64,000 nt of DNA from Roseateles puraquae. Its GTDB lineage: Bacteria; Pseudomonadota; Gammaproteobacteria; Burkholderiales; Burkholderiaceae_C. Shown here one piece after another: positions 48,172-57,900 of the stretch (within the stretch, counting starts at the first letter, position 1; each line of letters starts with the position of its first letter). Under the pieces are notes generated by a model that saw nothing but the letters and a program-made list of their open reading frames with translations, searched no databases and was not told the origin of the DNA. The DNA lies in assembly GCF_002205845.1 (NCBI RefSeq), contig NZ_NISI01000002.1:62001-126000 (forward strand), written 5' to 3'. A program made the position numbers and the translations under genes.

Positions 48172-49306
48172 ACGCCTGCGCCGCCAGCTCGCCGCCCGCC
48201 TGGCCCGGCCGCGGCGGCTGTTCGTCACGCCCGGTGGCGACGAGCTTGACGCCTGGTGCCGCGAGCACCCGGGCACGGCGGTGGAGCTGATCGTCAGCGC
48301 CCGTGCCTTGCATGAGCTGGTGGTCGAGCCTGGCCTGCCGCTGCCCGACCTGGACGCGGTGCAGGCCTATGCCCAGCAGCAGTTCGCGCATTACTTCGGG
48401 GCGGCCGCGCAGCGTTTTGCGGTTGCACCTTGGCGCGTGGCTGGCCGCAGCGGCGCCTCGGCGCTGCACGGGCTGGACCTGGCCGCGCTGCAGGCCCGTG
48501 CGTCGGCCGCCCAGGTGCGCCTGGTGCGGGTGCGGCCGGCCTGGAGTGCCTGGCTCGCGTCACTGCCCGCCAGCGTGCGCGCGGCCACGGGCCGGTTGGT
48601 CTGGCACGAGGGCAGTGACGGCGATGTGACCGTGGTCGTCATCGAGGTCGAGCAAGGCCGGGTAGGTGCGCTGCAACTGCGCCGCCTGCACCGGCTGGGC
48701 GACCTCGGCGGCGCCACGCCGCTGGCCCTGGGTTCGCCCGCCGACAGCCTGGCCCCGCAACCCGGCCCGGCGGTGCCTCAGCCTGATTTCCTGCCGCGCG
48801 GCACGCGCTCGCCGCTGGCCTGGCCGTTGGCGGTCACCGGTGCGCTGGTGCTGGCCACGGCCGGCTGGAGTGCACTGGAAAGCCGGCGCGCGCTGGAGGT
48901 GGCCCAGGCCGCCCGCGATCGCGTGGCTCAGTTGCGCGCCGCCGCGCCGGCGACGCCGCGGCCCGCCGCCCGCAGCCGCAGCGAGCCGGCCGAGAACCGC
49001 AGCGCTGCCGAGGCGCGCGCGCTACTCGGCATGCCCTGGGAGCCGCTGCTGAGCCGAGTCGAGACGGCCGGTGCCGAAGCGCGGCCGATTGCCTGGCTGG
49101 GCCTGGACGCCAAGGCCGGGCGTGGTGAATTGCGCCTCGAAGGCCTCACGCCCGACCGCCTGCTGGCGCTGCAACTGGCGGAGCAGCTGGGCACGACGCC
49201 GGGCTGGAGCCAGGTGGTGCTGTCGCGCTTTTCCACGGCCGAGACCGGGCTGGTGGGCCAGCGCTTCGAGATCGTCGCCCGGGTGCCGGCGGGAGGTGGC
49301 TCGTGA
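48164..49306 (+). CDS. Secretion/pilus assembly protein, PilM-PilN/GspL-like
   Basis: A 380-residue protein with a cytoplasmic N-terminal half (about 1-215), one membrane helix near 220-240 (AWPLAVTGALVLATAGWSAL) and a periplasmic C-terminal half. This is the layout of GspL or a fused PilM-PilN. The cytoplasmic half would contact GspE and the periplasmic half the PilO/GspM-like partner. Motifs are weak, so the call rests mainly on position and topology. ATG 48164 is chosen over the GTG at 48152. Confidence 0.7.
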   Translation: MSERLRRQLAARLARPRRLFVTPGGDELDAWCREHPGTAVELIVSARALHELVVEPGLPLPDLDAVQAYAQQQFAHYFGAAAQRFAVAPWRVAGRSGASALHGLDLAALQARASAAQVRLVRVRPAWSAWLASLPASVRAATGRLVWHEGSDGDVTVVVIEVEQGRVGALQLRRLHRLGDLGGATPLALGSPADSLAPQPGPAVPQPDFLPRGTRSPLAWPLAVTGALVLATAGWSALESRRALEVAQAARDRVAQLRAAAPATPRPAARSRSEPAENRSAAEARALLGMPWEPLLSRVETAGAEARPIAWLGLDAKAGRGELRLEGLTPDRLLALQLAEQLGTTPGWSQVVLSRFSTAETGLVGQRFEIVARVPAGGGS

Positions 49307-49812
49307 GGCCGGCGCAGCTCTGGCGCCAGCTCGGGTGGCCCGGCGCGGCCGGGCTGCTGCTGCTCGTGCTGGCCGCGCTGGCCTGGGGCTGGGGTCAGCG
49401 CTGGGACGCCCAGGCGGCCCTGCTGCAGGCCGAAGCCCGCGCGCTGCGAGCCCAGGCCCGGCCGGTGGCCACGGCATCCGCTCCGGTGAGCCTGCAGCAG
49501 TGGCAGGCCGCGCTGCCGCCGGCCAGCGCCCGCCAGCAGCGGCTGGCTGACCTGCTGGAAATGGCCCTGCGCCTGGACCTGAACACCGCCCGCACCGAGC
49601 ACCGCCTGGCCAGCGCCGAGGGCCTGGAGCGCTTGCGCGTGACCATGCCGGTCACCGGCAGCTACGCCCAGGTGCGGCGCTTCATTGCGTCGGCGCTGGC
49701 GCACGACCCAGCCTTGAGCCTGGATGCGGTCAAGCTGCGTCGGGCCAGCCCCATGGCGGCCGAGGTCGAGGCCGAGCTGCAGTGGTCTTTGCACGGGAAG
49801 GCGGCGCCATGA
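49303..49812 (+). CDS. PilO/GspM-like secretion protein
   Basis: A 169-residue protein. A short cytoplasmic start and one membrane helix (AGLLLLVLAALAWGWG) are followed by a coiled-coil and a small periplasmic ferredoxin-like domain (VTMPVTGSYAQVRRFIASAL), which fits PilO/GspM. The GTG start overlaps the previous stop. It would form the inner-membrane alignment complex with the preceding protein. Confidence 0.7.
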   Translation: MRPAQLWRQLGWPGAAGLLLLVLAALAWGWGQRWDAQAALLQAEARALRAQARPVATASAPVSLQQWQAALPPASARQQRLADLLEMALRLDLNTARTEHRLASAEGLERLRVTMPVTGSYAQVRRFIASALAHDPALSLDAVKLRRASPMAAEVEAELQWSLHGKAAP

Positions 49813-50357
49813 CCCTCGCACCGCGCCAACTGGCCCTGGGTGCCGCGCTGGCGGGCACGCTGGCCGCCACGGCCTGGGTGGCCCTGCAGCCGGACGACGA
49901 ACCGGCTGCGGTGGCTGCACTGCCCGCACGGCGTACCGCGCCGGTGGCGGCTTTGTCAGCGAGCGGTCCCGCCCCGGCGACCTCCGCGGCGTCCACGGCC
50001 TCCTCGGCCGCAGCGCGTGAGCCCTGGGCCGAGCCCACGCCCGCGCAGCTGGCCGCCTGGCAACCCCCGCCGCCGCCGCCGCCGCCGCCCGCGCCACCGC
50101 CGGTGGCCGCAGCACCGCCACCGCCACCCGTGGCCCCGCCGGCGCCGTATCAGATGATCGGCCGGGTCATCGAAGGCGAGGGCGCGCGCGCCGTCGAGGT
50201 GGCGCTGCTCAGCGGCCCGAACAAGGCCGTCAGCGCGCGGCCGGGCGACGTCATCGACGGCCAGTGGCGCGTCGAGCAGGTGTCCGAGAGTGGCGTGCGC
50301 CTGACCTGGCTGCCCGGCCAGCTTCCCCAGAACATCGTCTTCAGGCAAGCCCCATGA
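49809..50357 (+). CDS. PilP/GspC-like secretion protein with Pro-rich linker
   Basis: A 182-residue protein. An N-terminal membrane helix is followed by an Ala/Ser-rich segment and a striking polyproline linker near residues 79-115 (a run of nine prolines, broken by Ala and Val). A C-terminal beta domain begins YQMIGRVIEGEGARAVEVAL, resembling the homology-region domain of GspC or PilP that docks to the secretin. The linker likely spans the periplasm. The start overlaps the previous gene (ATGA). Confidence 0.7.
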   Translation: MTLAPRQLALGAALAGTLAATAWVALQPDDEPAAVAALPARRTAPVAALSASGPAPATSAASTASSAAAREPWAEPTPAQLAAWQPPPPPPPPPAPPPVAAAPPPPPVAPPAPYQMIGRVIEGEGARAVEVALLSGPNKAVSARPGDVIDGQWRVEQVSESGVRLTWLPGQLPQNIVFRQAP

Positions 50358-52543
50358 AGCACTTCCTTCTTCTTTGCAGTGCCGTCCTGCTGACGGCCTG
50401 CGCCAACCCGGCGCTGCGCCAGGCCGAGGACCTCGGCCGCAGCAACCAGTGGCCGGCAGCGCTGCGCGTGCTGGACGATGCCGTCGCCAAAGACCCGACC
50501 GACCCGCAGCTGCGCGCCGCCCAGGTGCGGGCACGCGAGCAGGCCACGGCGCGGCTCATCCTGCAGATCGAAGCGCTGCGCGGTGCCGGCCGCTGGGACG
50601 AGGCGTCCGCGCTGCTGAGCCAGCTGGCCCTGGCCGACCCGCGCCACCCGCGGCTGGCCGCCCTCACCACCGAAGTGGAGCGCAGCCGCCGCCAGGACGG
50701 CCAGCTGGCCGCCGGCCGGGCCGCGCTGAAGGAAGGCCGCATCGAGCGTGCCGACGCCATCGCCCGCGAGGTGCTGGCGGAGTCGCCCCAGCATCCCGGC
50801 GCGCGGCTGCTGGCCAGCCAGGTGGCGCAGGCGCGGCCGCTGGAGTCCGCCGTGGGCGAGCTCGGCCCGGCCTTCCAGAAGCCGATCACGCTGGAGTTCC
50901 GCGATGCGCCGCTGCGCCAGGTGTTCGAGTCACTGGCGCGTTCCAGCGGCGTGAACTTCGTGTTCGACAAGGACGTGCGCTCCGACGCCCGCATCACCAT
51001 CTTCCTGCGCAACGTGACGCTGGACGAGGCCATGCGCGTCGTGCTGAGCACGCAGCAACTGGACCGCAAGCTGCTCAACGACAGCTCGGTGCTGATCTTC
51101 CCGAACACCGCGGCCAAGCAGCGGGAGCACCAGGAGCTCATCACCCGCACCCTCTACCTCACCAATGCCGACGTGAAGCAGGTGCAGGCCATGGTGCGGT
51201 CCATCGCCAAGGTGCGCGACATCCACATCGACGAACGCCTGAATCTGCTGGTGGTGCGCGACACCCCCGAGGTGCTGCGGCTGGTGGAGAAGCTCATCGC
51301 CTCGGTGGACCTGCCCGAGCCCGAGGTCATGCTGGAGGTGGAGGTCATGGAGCTGGCCACCGACCAGGTCGAGGCACTCGGCCTGCAGTGGCCGGAGACG
51401 GCCCAGCTCGGCATCAGCGATGCGGCGGGCAACATCCCGTCCCAGGTGTTCGTGGGCGGCAAGAACCCGATCAACTTCCGCGCGAGCATCGCCAATCCGG
51501 TGGTGGTAGCCACGCTGCGCGGCACCTCGGGCAACTCCAACATCCTGGCCAACCCCAAGATCCGCGTGCGCAACCGCGACAAGGCCAAGGTGCACATCGG
51601 CCAGAAGCTGCCGGTGTTCACGACCACCACCAACTTCACCGGCTCCACGTCGGTGGCCGCGTCGGTCAGCTACCTCGACATCGGCCTGAAGCTGGATGTC
51701 GAACCCACCATCCAGCTCGACAACGACGTGGTCATCAAGGTGGGCCTGGAGGTCAGCAACCTGATCCGCCAGGTGACCGGCCCCGGCGGCACCACGGCCT
51801 ACGAGATCGGCACCCGCAACACGTCCACCGTGCTGCGCCTGGCCGATGGCGAGACACAGGTGCTCGCCGGCCTCATCAACGACGAAGACCGCAAGAGCGC
51901 CTCCGGCATTCCGGGGCTGTCGCGCATCCCGCTGCTGGGGCGGCTCTTCGGCACCCACACCGACACGCGCAACAAGACCGAGGTGGTGTTGCTCATCACG
52001 CCGCGCGTGGTGCGCAACCTCGCGGTGCCCGATGCCTCGTTGACCCGCCTGGCCAGTGGCGTGGACGCCAGCCCCGGCGCCTTCAGCAGCCTGCTGCGGC
52101 GCGAAGCGCGGGTGGGCGGTGCGCCGGCCACGGCTGCGGCCAACCCGGCACCAGCCCCGGCGCCCGGCCAGGCACCGTCAGCTCCCGCCGCACCGCCCGC
52201 TGAAGCCGTGCTCAAGCTCGACGTGACCCCGCAGGTGCCGGCCGGCGGCACGATCTCGGTGGCACTCAAGAACGACAGCGGCCTGCAGATCAAGGGCGAG
52301 GTCGAGTACGACGCCACCAAGCTCGCGCCCGCCCAGCCGCTGCAGGGCGCCGCGCCCGGCCGCTACCCGGTGGAGCTGGCGCCGCGCGGGGAGCGTGTGG
52401 TGGCCTTGCGTGCTCTGCCCGCGGCGGCCGGCCAGGTGCTCAACATCAACCTGGGTGGCCTGTCGGCAGCCGGGTTGAACGGTGAGTCGGCGCCGGTGCG
52501 GGTCGACGGCAGCGGCCTGCTCACGGTGGACGCCGCCCGCTGA
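50354..52543 (+). CDS. gspD: Type II secretion-like secretin, lipoprotein (GspD/MshL type)
   Basis: A 729-residue outer-membrane secretin. It has a lipobox (LLTACAN), a TPR-like N-terminal region to about 165, an N0 domain (PITLEFRDAPLRQVFESLAR), an N1 domain (TRTLYLTNADVKQVQAMVRS) and a secretin pore domain (IRVRNRDKAKVHIGQKLPVF to KTEVVLLITPRVV). An extra ~180-residue C-terminal part has an Ala/Pro linker and a small beta domain resembling a cohesin-like fold (SVALKNDSGLQIKGEVEYDA). The lipidated N-terminus and TPR region recall MSHA-type secretins. The start overlaps the previous stop. Confidence 0.93.
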   Translation: MKHFLLLCSAVLLTACANPALRQAEDLGRSNQWPAALRVLDDAVAKDPTDPQLRAAQVRAREQATARLILQIEALRGAGRWDEASALLSQLALADPRHPRLAALTTEVERSRRQDGQLAAGRAALKEGRIERADAIAREVLAESPQHPGARLLASQVAQARPLESAVGELGPAFQKPITLEFRDAPLRQVFESLARSSGVNFVFDKDVRSDARITIFLRNVTLDEAMRVVLSTQQLDRKLLNDSSVLIFPNTAAKQREHQELITRTLYLTNADVKQVQAMVRSIAKVRDIHIDERLNLLVVRDTPEVLRLVEKLIASVDLPEPEVMLEVEVMELATDQVEALGLQWPETAQLGISDAAGNIPSQVFVGGKNPINFRASIANPVVVATLRGTSGNSNILANPKIRVRNRDKAKVHIGQKLPVFTTTTNFTGSTSVAASVSYLDIGLKLDVEPTIQLDNDVVIKVGLEVSNLIRQVTGPGGTTAYEIGTRNTSTVLRLADGETQVLAGLINDEDRKSASGIPGLSRIPLLGRLFGTHTDTRNKTEVVLLITPRVVRNLAVPDASLTRLASGVDASPGAFSSLLRREARVGGAPATAAANPAPAPAPGQAPSAPAAPPAEAVLKLDVTPQVPAGGTISVALKNDSGLQIKGEVEYDATKLAPAQPLQGAAPGRYPVELAPRGERVVALRALPAAAGQVLNINLGGLSAAGLNGESAPVRVDGSGLLTVDAAR

Positions 52544-52551
52544 GGCCGGAC

Positions 52552-53019
52552 ATGCGCAGCCGCGGCTTCACGCTCGTCGAGATGCTGGTCGTGCTGGCCA
52601 TGCTGGGCGTGCTTGCCTCGGCCGCGCGGCCGCTGCTGGAGCTGTCGGTACAGCGCAGCCGCGAGCAGGAGCTGCGCCAGGGCCTGCGCACGCTGCGTGA
52701 GGCGCTGGACGCCTACAAGCGCGCCGCCGAGTCGGGCAGCATTCCGCTCGGCCCCGAAGACAGCGGCTACCCGCAGAAGCTGCAGCAACTCGTCGACGGC
52801 GTGGCCGATGCGCGCAATCCCAATGGCCGCAAGCTCTACTTCCTGAGGCGCCTGCCGCGCGACCCCTTCGCGCCGGCCGAGCTGCCCGCGGCGGAGACCT
52901 GGGGCCTGCGGTCCTACGACAGCCCGCCCGATGACCCGCGTGCGGGCAAGGACGTGTTCGATGTCTTCTCCCGCTCCGAGCGCCGCGCGCTGGACGGCAG
53001 CCGGCTGAAGGACTGGTGA
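52552..53019 (+). CDS. Minor pseudopilin
   Basis: A 155-residue protein with the prepilin signature RGFTLVEMLVVLAMLGVLAS and a short leader. Its body, rich in Arg and Asp (FLRRLPRDPFAPAELP), is like pseudopilin minor subunits. It starts 9 bases after the secretin gene. The exact Gsp letter (H, I, J or K) cannot be assigned. Confidence 0.85.
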   Translation: MRSRGFTLVEMLVVLAMLGVLASAARPLLELSVQRSREQELRQGLRTLREALDAYKRAAESGSIPLGPEDSGYPQKLQQLVDGVADARNPNGRKLYFLRRLPRDPFAPAELPAAETWGLRSYDSPPDDPRAGKDVFDVFSRSERRALDGSRLKDW

Positions 53020-53405
53020 TGCGCCGCACCCGCCTGCGTGGCTTCACGCTCATCGAGCTCATCGTCGTGATGGCCATCGTCGGCCTGCTCGCGTCCATCG
53101 TCGCGCCGCGCTACTTCGCGTCCCTCCACAAAAGCAAGGAGACCGCGCTGCTGCAGTCCCTCACGACGATGCGGGATGCGATCGACCAGTTCGCGGCCGA
53201 CAAGGGCCGGTATCCAGAGTCACTGCAGGAGCTGGCCACGGCGCGCTACCTGCGCCAGGTGCCGGAAGACCCGCTCACCGGCAGCCGCGACAGCTGGGTG
53301 GAGCTGCCACCGCCCACCGACATGCAGGCCGCCGGCCGCGTCTGGGATGTGCGCAGCGGCGCCGCCGGCCGCAGTGCCGACGGGCGGCTGTACGCCGACT
53401 GGTGA
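53019..53405 (+). CDS. Minor pseudopilin, GspG-like
   Basis: A 128-residue protein with RGFTLIELIVVMAIVGLLASI and a GspG-like body (SLHKSKETALLQSLTTMRDAI, then YPESLQELATARYLRQVPEDPLTG). The start ATG touches the previous stop (TGATG). Two GspG-like proteins in one operon suggests a system with more than one major subunit. Confidence 0.87.
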   Translation: MRRTRLRGFTLIELIVVMAIVGLLASIVAPRYFASLHKSKETALLQSLTTMRDAIDQFAADKGRYPESLQELATARYLRQVPEDPLTGSRDSWVELPPPTDMQAAGRVWDVRSGAAGRSADGRLYADW

Positions 53406-53938
53406 CGATGCGCCCCGCTCGCCGGGCCGCGCAGCGCGGCTTCACCTACCTGGCGGTGCTGTTCCTGGTGGCGCTCACCGCCGCGGGCCTCGCGGCGCTC
53501 GGCCAGGCCTGGAGCACGGCGGCGCAGCGCGAGAAGGAGCGCGAGCTGGCGTTCCGTGGCCAGGAGATCGCGCGCGCCATGCGGAGCTACTTCCGCGCCA
53601 CGCCCACCCCGCCGCAGCAATACCCGGCGTCGCTGCAGGACCTGCTCGAAGACCGGCGCGGCCCCGTGGTGCGTCGGCATCTGCGGCGCCTGTATGCCGA
53701 CCCCTTCACGGGCCAACCCGACTGGGTGCTGGTGGCGGCGCCAGGCCAGCCCGATCGTTTCAGCGGCGTGCACAGCCGCTCCAGCCAGCCGCTGCTGCGT
53801 ACGGTCGCACCCGACGGGACCACCGCCGCCACGGCCGAACAGCGGGTCTTCCTGGCCGAGGCGGACGCGGCCGCCGTGCCGGGCCTGCCCCTGCCGGCCC
53901 CGGCGCCGGCCGCCTCCGCAGCCTCCCTGCCACGCTGA
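53402..53938 (+). CDS. Minor pseudopilin, degenerate signature
   Basis: A 178-residue protein with a pseudopilin-like N-terminal helix after QRGFTYLAVLFLVALTAAGL. Here Tyr replaces the usual Leu, and position +5 is Ala rather than Glu, so the canonical Glu is missing. The body is helical and ends in an Ala/Pro-rich tail (PAPAPAASAASLPR). The missing Glu at +5 is typical of GspK-like tip subunits. The start is GTG 53402 or ATG 53408, overlapping the previous stop. Confidence 0.72.
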   Translation: MTMRPARRAAQRGFTYLAVLFLVALTAAGLAALGQAWSTAAQREKERELAFRGQEIARAMRSYFRATPTPPQQYPASLQDLLEDRRGPVVRRHLRRLYADPFTGQPDWVLVAAPGQPDRFSGVHSRSSQPLLRTVAPDGTTAATAEQRVFLAEADAAAVPGLPLPAPAPAASAASLPR

Positions 53939-54165
53939 AGCCGTCCCGTTCATTCAGTTGTCACCGGTGAAAACCCTCCACCCCCGCAGGTGAAGGGCCG
54001 GAGAACTTGGGATATGCGTGAATTTTTGCGTGAACAGAATCGAGCGCTTCCGGCGGCGGCCATTCCTGCCCCGGTTGGCGCTTCGGCATGCGGTCGCCCG
54101 ATCGGCGGCTGCCTTGTTGTCCGGCAGCACGTTTTTTCAACTGATCGCAGAAGGTAGGTAGTGCA

Positions 54166-54900
54166 ATGAAAAAGGTTGGGATCCGATTGGCCCTGGCGGC
54201 CGCAACCCTGTTGACGTCCCTCGGCGTGCAGGCCGGTGTGTTGCGCTCGACGGTCACGTTCGACCCCGTCGACACGTCGGGCCTGTTCTTCCCGCCTGCC
54301 CTGGTCTACGGCGATGAGTTCTACCAGTCGGCCTTCGGCCGCACGATGTGGTTTGACCCGGCCTCCAACTCGCCGACCGGGCAGTTTGGCGACCTCGTTG
54401 GCGCCATCCAGACCGGCCCCTGCGCTGACCTGGTCTGCCCCGTCAACAACGCCACGAACTATGTGAGCCTGGTGAACGACGCCTTCCTGGCGTTCGGCAT
54501 GGCTGACGGGTTCACGTTCTCCGTGAAGAGCCTGGACGCCAGCTTCATCGGCACGGGTGACCCCGTGGCCGCCACGCCGGCCTACCTCGCGCTGCAAGGC
54601 GTGCGCGGCGGGCAATCGCTGACGGCGTACTACGCGCTGACCGGCCTGGACGGCAATGGCAACCTGAACTTCAGCACCATCAACACAGGTGTGTTCGGCG
54701 ACTACGAGTTTGACACCGTCTACGCCTTTGCCTACGTCTGCAAGGACTCCAGCTGCCAGGCCTTCTCGACCAACCAGGCCCAGTTCGCACTGGACAACAT
54801 CAACGTCGAGCACGTGCCCGAGCCCGCCAGCCTGGCGCTCGTCGGCATGGCCGGCCTGGCCTGGATGGGCGCCCGCCGCCGCCGTGCCACCGCCGCCTGA
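54166..54900 (+). CDS. PEP-CTERM exported protein
   Basis: A 244-residue protein with a signal peptide (IRLALAAATLLTSLGVQA) and a C-terminal sorting signal VPEPASLALVGMAGLAWMGARRRRATAA. This is a full-length PEP-CTERM protein, in contrast to the partial one at 1-216. The body is beta-rich with two Cys pairs (CADLVC, CKDSSC), likely disulfides. The function is unknown. It follows the secretion operon by 227 bases and precedes a large subtilase by 29 bases. An AAGGTAGG ribosome binding site lies before ATG 54166. Confidence 0.9.
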   Translation: MKKVGIRLALAAATLLTSLGVQAGVLRSTVTFDPVDTSGLFFPPALVYGDEFYQSAFGRTMWFDPASNSPTGQFGDLVGAIQTGPCADLVCPVNNATNYVSLVNDAFLAFGMADGFTFSVKSLDASFIGTGDPVAATPAYLALQGVRGGQSLTAYYALTGLDGNGNLNFSTINTGVFGDYEFDTVYAFAYVCKDSSCQAFSTNQAQFALDNINVEHVPEPASLALVGMAGLAWMGARRRRATAA

Positions 54901-54929
54901 GCCCGCTGCCGTCTCGAAAGGATCAACCC

Positions 54930-57900
54930 ATGAAGATGAAACTCAAGCCCGCCGCGTTGGCGACTCTGCTGTTGGCCACGGGCCTGGCGACCAGCGCCTT
55001 CGCGCAGGACCGCAAGACCTACATCGTCCAGCTCAAGGATGAGCCGGCGGCCTCCTACCAGGGCGGCGTGACCGGCCTGACCGCCACGCAGCCCGCGCCC
55101 GGCGAAACCTTCAAGTTCGGCACCGCGGCCGTGCAGGCCTATGTGAACTATCTGGGCCAGCAGCAGAGCAACGTGCTGTCGCTGGTGGGCAATGCGCCAG
55201 TGCTGGCGCAGTACAAGGTGGTCTTCAACGGCTTTGCGGCCAGCCTGACCGATGACGAGGCCCGCACGCTGGCCGCGAATTCGCAGGTCGCTGGCCTGTG
55301 GCTGGACGAAGCCCGCAAGCTCGAAACCATCTCCACCTCGCGCTTCCTGAAGCTCACTGAACCCGGCGGCCTGTGGTCGCGCACCGTGGGTGGCCAGCCG
55401 CTCAAGGGCGAGAACATGGTCGTCGGCGTGATCGACGGCGGCATCTGGCCGGAAAACCCGGCCTTCTTCGACCGCGTCGACAGCAACGGCGTGCCCAGCA
55501 ACAACCCGGCCGACGCGCAGGTCTACGGCCCCCCGCCGGCCAGCTTCACCGGCGGCTGCGTGGCCGGCCCCGGCATCGACCCGGCCAAGCACTGCAACAA
55601 CAAGCTGGTCGGCATCAAGCACTACAACACCGGCTTCAAGGCCAGCGGCCGCGTGCTGCACTGGACGGATTTCGCCGACTCCGGGCGCGACTCGCTGTCC
55701 GGCGCGACCGGCCACGGCGGCCACGGGGACCACACCGCCTCCACGGCGGCCGGCAACTCCAACGTGCCGGTCATCCTCAACAACTCGATCATTGGCACGG
55801 CCTCGGGCATGGCGCCGCGTGCCCGTGTGGCCGCGTACAAGGTCTGCTGGACCTATGTTGCACCCGCTGCGACCGACGGCACCGGCAGCGAGAACCGCTG
55901 CTTCAACTCCGACTCGGTGGCGGCCATCGACGCGGCCGTGGCCGATGGCGTCAACGTCATCAACTACTCCATCAGCGGCTCGCAGACCACGGTCAACGAC
56001 CCCGTCGAGCAGGCCTTCTACCGCGCAGCCCGTGCCGGTGTGTTCGTGGCAGCCTCCGCCGGCAACAGCGGCCCCGGCCAGGCCGTGGCCCACATCAGCC
56101 CGTGGCTGACCACGGTGGCGGCCTCCACGCATGACCGCAGCTTCTCCGGCAGCGCAACCGTCGGTGGCACGACCTACAACGGCGGCTCCACCACCGCGGT
56201 CGGCCTGCCGGCCACCGAGATGATCCTGGCTGAGAACGCCGGTGTCGGCGGCGGCAGCGCCAGCCTGTGCTTCAGCGCCGCGCCGCCGGCCGGCCAGGTG
56301 CTGCTCGACCCGGCCAAGGTGGCCGGCAAGCTGGTCGTGTGCACGCGGGGCAACAACGCACGCGTGGACAAGGGCGATGCGGTGCGCAATGCCGGCGGCG
56401 TGGGCATGATCCTCGTCAATGCGGCTGCCGGCCAGACGCTCGACAGCGACTTCCAGTCGGTGCCGACCGTGCAGGTCAGCAACACGGACGGCGCGGCCAT
56501 CAAGACCTATGTGCAGGCCAATGCCGGCGCCAAGGGCACGATCAACCCGGCGGTCATCGGCACCAAGCCGGCGCCGATCATGGCCGACTTCTCCTCGCGC
56601 GGCCCCAACGGTGGCGACAGCAACGTGCTCAAGCCCGACCTGACGGCCCCGGGCGTGGACATCATTGCCCAGGTCACGCCGGCGCAGACGGAAGCCCAGA
56701 AGGACGCGATCGTGGCAGGCACCCTGGTGCCGCCGCCGGCCTGGGACAGCTACAACGGCACCTCCATGTCCAGCCCCCACGTGGCTGGTATTGCGCTGCT
56801 GCTGAAGCAGGCCAACCCGACCTGGGGGCCGGGCGCCATCAAGTCGGCATTGATGACGACGACCTACTCCACGCTGGACGATGGCCTGCCCTCGCCGCAA
56901 AACGGTCTGCTGCCCTGGGCTCAGGGTGCCGGTCATATCGACCCGCAGAAGGCGGCCGACCCGGGCCTGGTGTTCAACGCCGGTAGCAGCGACTGGATCA
57001 AGTACCAGTGCAAGGTCAACCGCAGCGCGGTCATCCCGGCCAGCGACTGCACGACCATCGGCACGCTGGACGAGACCTACAACCTGAACCTGCCGTCCAT
57101 CACCGTGGGCACCGTGGTGGATACCGTCACCGTCACGCGCAGCGTCACCAACGTCAGCAGCAGCACCTCGACCTACAACGCCACCGTCACGTCGCCGGCC
57201 GGTTTCAACACCACCGTCTCGCCGACCCAGCTGACCCTGGCCCCGGGTGAGACGAAGAGCTTCACGGTCACGCTGACCAAAGCAGGTTCGGCGTTGAATG
57301 TCTGGAAGTTCGGTCAGCTGGTCTGGAGTGACGGAACGCACAGTGTGCGTTCGCCCATCCAGGCCCGTGTCGGTCAGGCCATCACGGCACCGGCGGAGTT
57401 CACCGATACCAAGGCGTCCGGCAGCAAGCTGTTCACGGTGCGCACGGCATTCGGCGGCCGCATGGGCGCGCTCAAGGGCGGCCTGAAGGATGTGACGATG
57501 TCTGCAGAGCGGTCTCTGACGCCGTTGGCCACCACCTCCGCGACGCTGGCCACCCGCTGCAGCAGCAGCACGAACTATGCGTCCATCGCCAAGTACGACG
57601 TCACCGTGCCGAACGGCACCATGGTGGCCCGCTGGGCGCTGCGCCAGGCGGACGTTGGCCGCTCGACGGATGACAACGACCTGATCGTCATCGACATGGG
57701 CTCGATGAAGGCGACCTACTCCGGCAACGATGGATCGGACGAAGCCGTGCAGATGCTCAATCCGACGCCGGGTTCCTATCGTGTGTGCGTGCTCGCCTAT
57801 GCCGGTACGGCGCCGATGAAGCACAAGCTCTCGAGCTGGATCGTGTTGCCTGGCGATGCGGGCGGTCTGAATGCGCTGGTGCCTTCGCAGGTCTATCCGG

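Noticed and set aside
53939-54165. Possible c-di-GMP riboswitch or sigma-54 promoter before the PEP-CTERM gene
   Set aside because: The conserved GEMM core is not present, and the GG-GC spacing of a near match is 11 rather than 10.
54732-57824. Minus-strand open frame of 1030 codons antisense to the subtilase
   Set aside because: No ribosome binding site or domain. The subtilase on the plus strand has catalytic residues.
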